Below are positions 63,571-64,000 of a stretch of 64,000 nucleotides of DNA, piece by piece. The stretch is from positions 34,816-98,815 of the forward strand of contig UPYI01000014.1 of NCBI GenBank assembly GCA_900538555.1, read 5' to 3'. Within the stretch, counting starts at the first letter, position 1, and the number at the start of each line of letters is the position of its first letter. This DNA is from an uncultured Porphyromonadaceae bacterium (GTDB taxonomy: Bacteria > Bacteroidota > Bacteroidia > Bacteroidales > Barnesiellaceae). The notes beneath the pieces were generated by a model that did not search any database, was not told the origin of the DNA, and worked only from the letters and a program-made list of their open reading frames with translations. Both the position numbers and the translations under genes were made by a program.

Positions 63571-63955
63571 GTGGCTTGCAGCACAGGATTATAGCGGTAA
63601 TTGGGATCTTTTACATGGACAGCCTAACTATTCTTTCTCTCTTAGTATATTGCCCGAAAAGGATGGCGTGATGCGGGGCGATTATGTAGAGGTACAATAT
63701 CCCCGTATTTCCGATTATGGGAGTGTGCAGGTTTTGTCGAAAGAGAAAGATCATGCTGTCTTGCGGATAAAAACCATGTACGATCCGTCGAGGCCTCGTG
63801 AAGCCATAGCGCATCTCTATCCATTAACAGATACGACGATGCTCTTTACTGTGCCGGATTGGAAGCAGAAGAAGATCTATTGGTTGCCCGACAGTGTGGA
63901 AATAGTTCGTGTTGTACCGGGGGATCGAGTGGAACTATCGGAACTTTGGAAATGA
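63530..63955 (+). CDS. Small secreted protein next to muramidase
   Basis: 141 residues from ATG 63530 with a clear signal peptide (MKRILLFLLILPMEWLAAQ). The mature part is about 122 residues, beta-rich: DYSGNWDLLHGQPNYSFSLSILPEKDGVMRGDYVEVQY, then VQVLSKEKDHAVLRIKTMYDPSRPREA and MLFTVPDWKQKKIYWLPDSVEIVRVV. I do not recognise the family; the alternating strand pattern suggests a small periplasmic beta-sandwich or barrel. The end of the gene is followed four bases later by an identical start of another copy, so the gene is tandemly duplicated. Position behind a muramidase makes a lysozyme inhibitor/immunity role possible but unproven. Confidence 0.75.
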   Translation: MKRILLFLLILPMEWLAAQDYSGNWDLLHGQPNYSFSLSILPEKDGVMRGDYVEVQYPRISDYGSVQVLSKEKDHAVLRIKTMYDPSRPREAIAHLYPLTDTTMLFTVPDWKQKKIYWLPDSVEIVRVVPGDRVELSELWK

Positions 63956-64000
63956 AATCATGAAGCGTATTCTTTTATTTTTGCTGATATTGCCCATGGA
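63955..64000 (+). repeat. Direct repeat, second copy (cut by window edge)
   Basis: Identical over all 46 available bases to 63525-63570. Confidence 0.9.
63960..64000 (+). CDS. Second copy of the small secreted protein (partial)
   Basis: ATG at 63960, four bases after the previous stop, reading MKRILLFLLILPM before the window ends. The 13 codons are base-for-base the same as in the gene at 63530, which indicates a recent tandem duplication. The rest lies outside the window. Confidence 0.7.
   Translation, partial: MKRILLFLLILPM

Noticed and set aside
1..64000. tRNA, rRNA, CRISPR arrays, integrase/transposase genes
   Set aside because: None was recognised on either strand. The tandem repeats at 27 and 37 kb lack the unique spacers and alternation of a CRISPR array.

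Overview
The window reads as a chromosomal segment of an anaerobic, probably gut-associated Bacteroidales bacterium. Evidence: promoters of the Bacteroidetes type (-7 box TAnnTTTG, sometimes with TTG-containing -33), no systematic Shine-Dalgarno, an LpxC-FabZ fusion, a Bacteroides-type serine palmitoyltransferase, a PurL of the long fused type, a subclass A2-like beta-lactamase, BspA-like leucine-rich repeats and C-terminal Bacteroidetes surface-sorting-like domains. The genus cannot be fixed from sequence reading alone.

Layout. 1-5.1 kb: TPR/PD40 protein (runs off the left edge), YcxB-like and DMT membrane proteins, a large BspA-like surface protein. 5.3-12.8 kb: a Crp/Fnr regulator, an inverted-repeat operator candidate, an RND efflux operon (MFP-pump-TolC) and an LpxA-family paralog. 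13-17 kb: a secreted choice-of-anchor-J-like protein and serine palmitoyltransferase. 17.3-20.7 kb: lipid A operon lpxD-lpxC/fabZ-lpxA. 21-27 kb: an orphan pRiA4 ORF-3-like protein, nspC, pcrA-type helicase, aldehyde dehydrogenase. 27-33 kb: second RND operon with the order TolC-MFP-pump. 33-39.5 kb: a pectate lyase, then etfB-etfA-acyl-CoA dehydrogenase. 39.6-43.4 kb: metY-metX-hom, preceded by a leader with a methionine-rich short ORF, an intrinsic-terminator-like hairpin over its stop codon and a perfect palindrome upstream. 43.5-48.1 kb: purL and a LysE exporter. 48.1-55 kb: a housekeeping minus-strand run (PASTA protein, rluD-type, acyltransferase, phosphoesterase, tex, folK). 55-57.4 kb: ECF sigma factor with a membrane protein, and a lipoprotein class A beta-lactamase. 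57.6-62.5 kb: a TolC-HlyD-ABC2-ABC2 export operon without an ATPase. 62.7-64 kb: a GH108-type muramidase and a small secreted protein whose 5' end is repeated identically at the window edge.

Three themes stand out. First, envelope biology: lipid A, sphingolipid, three tripartite export systems and a periplasmic beta-lactamase. Second, a family of roughly 75-78 bp palindromic repeats (around 16.9, 22.9, 26.9-27.1, 37.4 and 56.4 kb), alone or in tandem, always beside gene starts, one of which supplies a promoter for the beta-lactamase. Third, the best candidate for an undescribed system is the met leader: a 29-codon ORF with seven Met codons placed directly after the promoter and overlapping a terminator-like hairpin. 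The muramidase/tandem secreted-protein locus at the right edge is the second candidate. No tRNA, rRNA, CRISPR array, transposase or prophage block was recognised.
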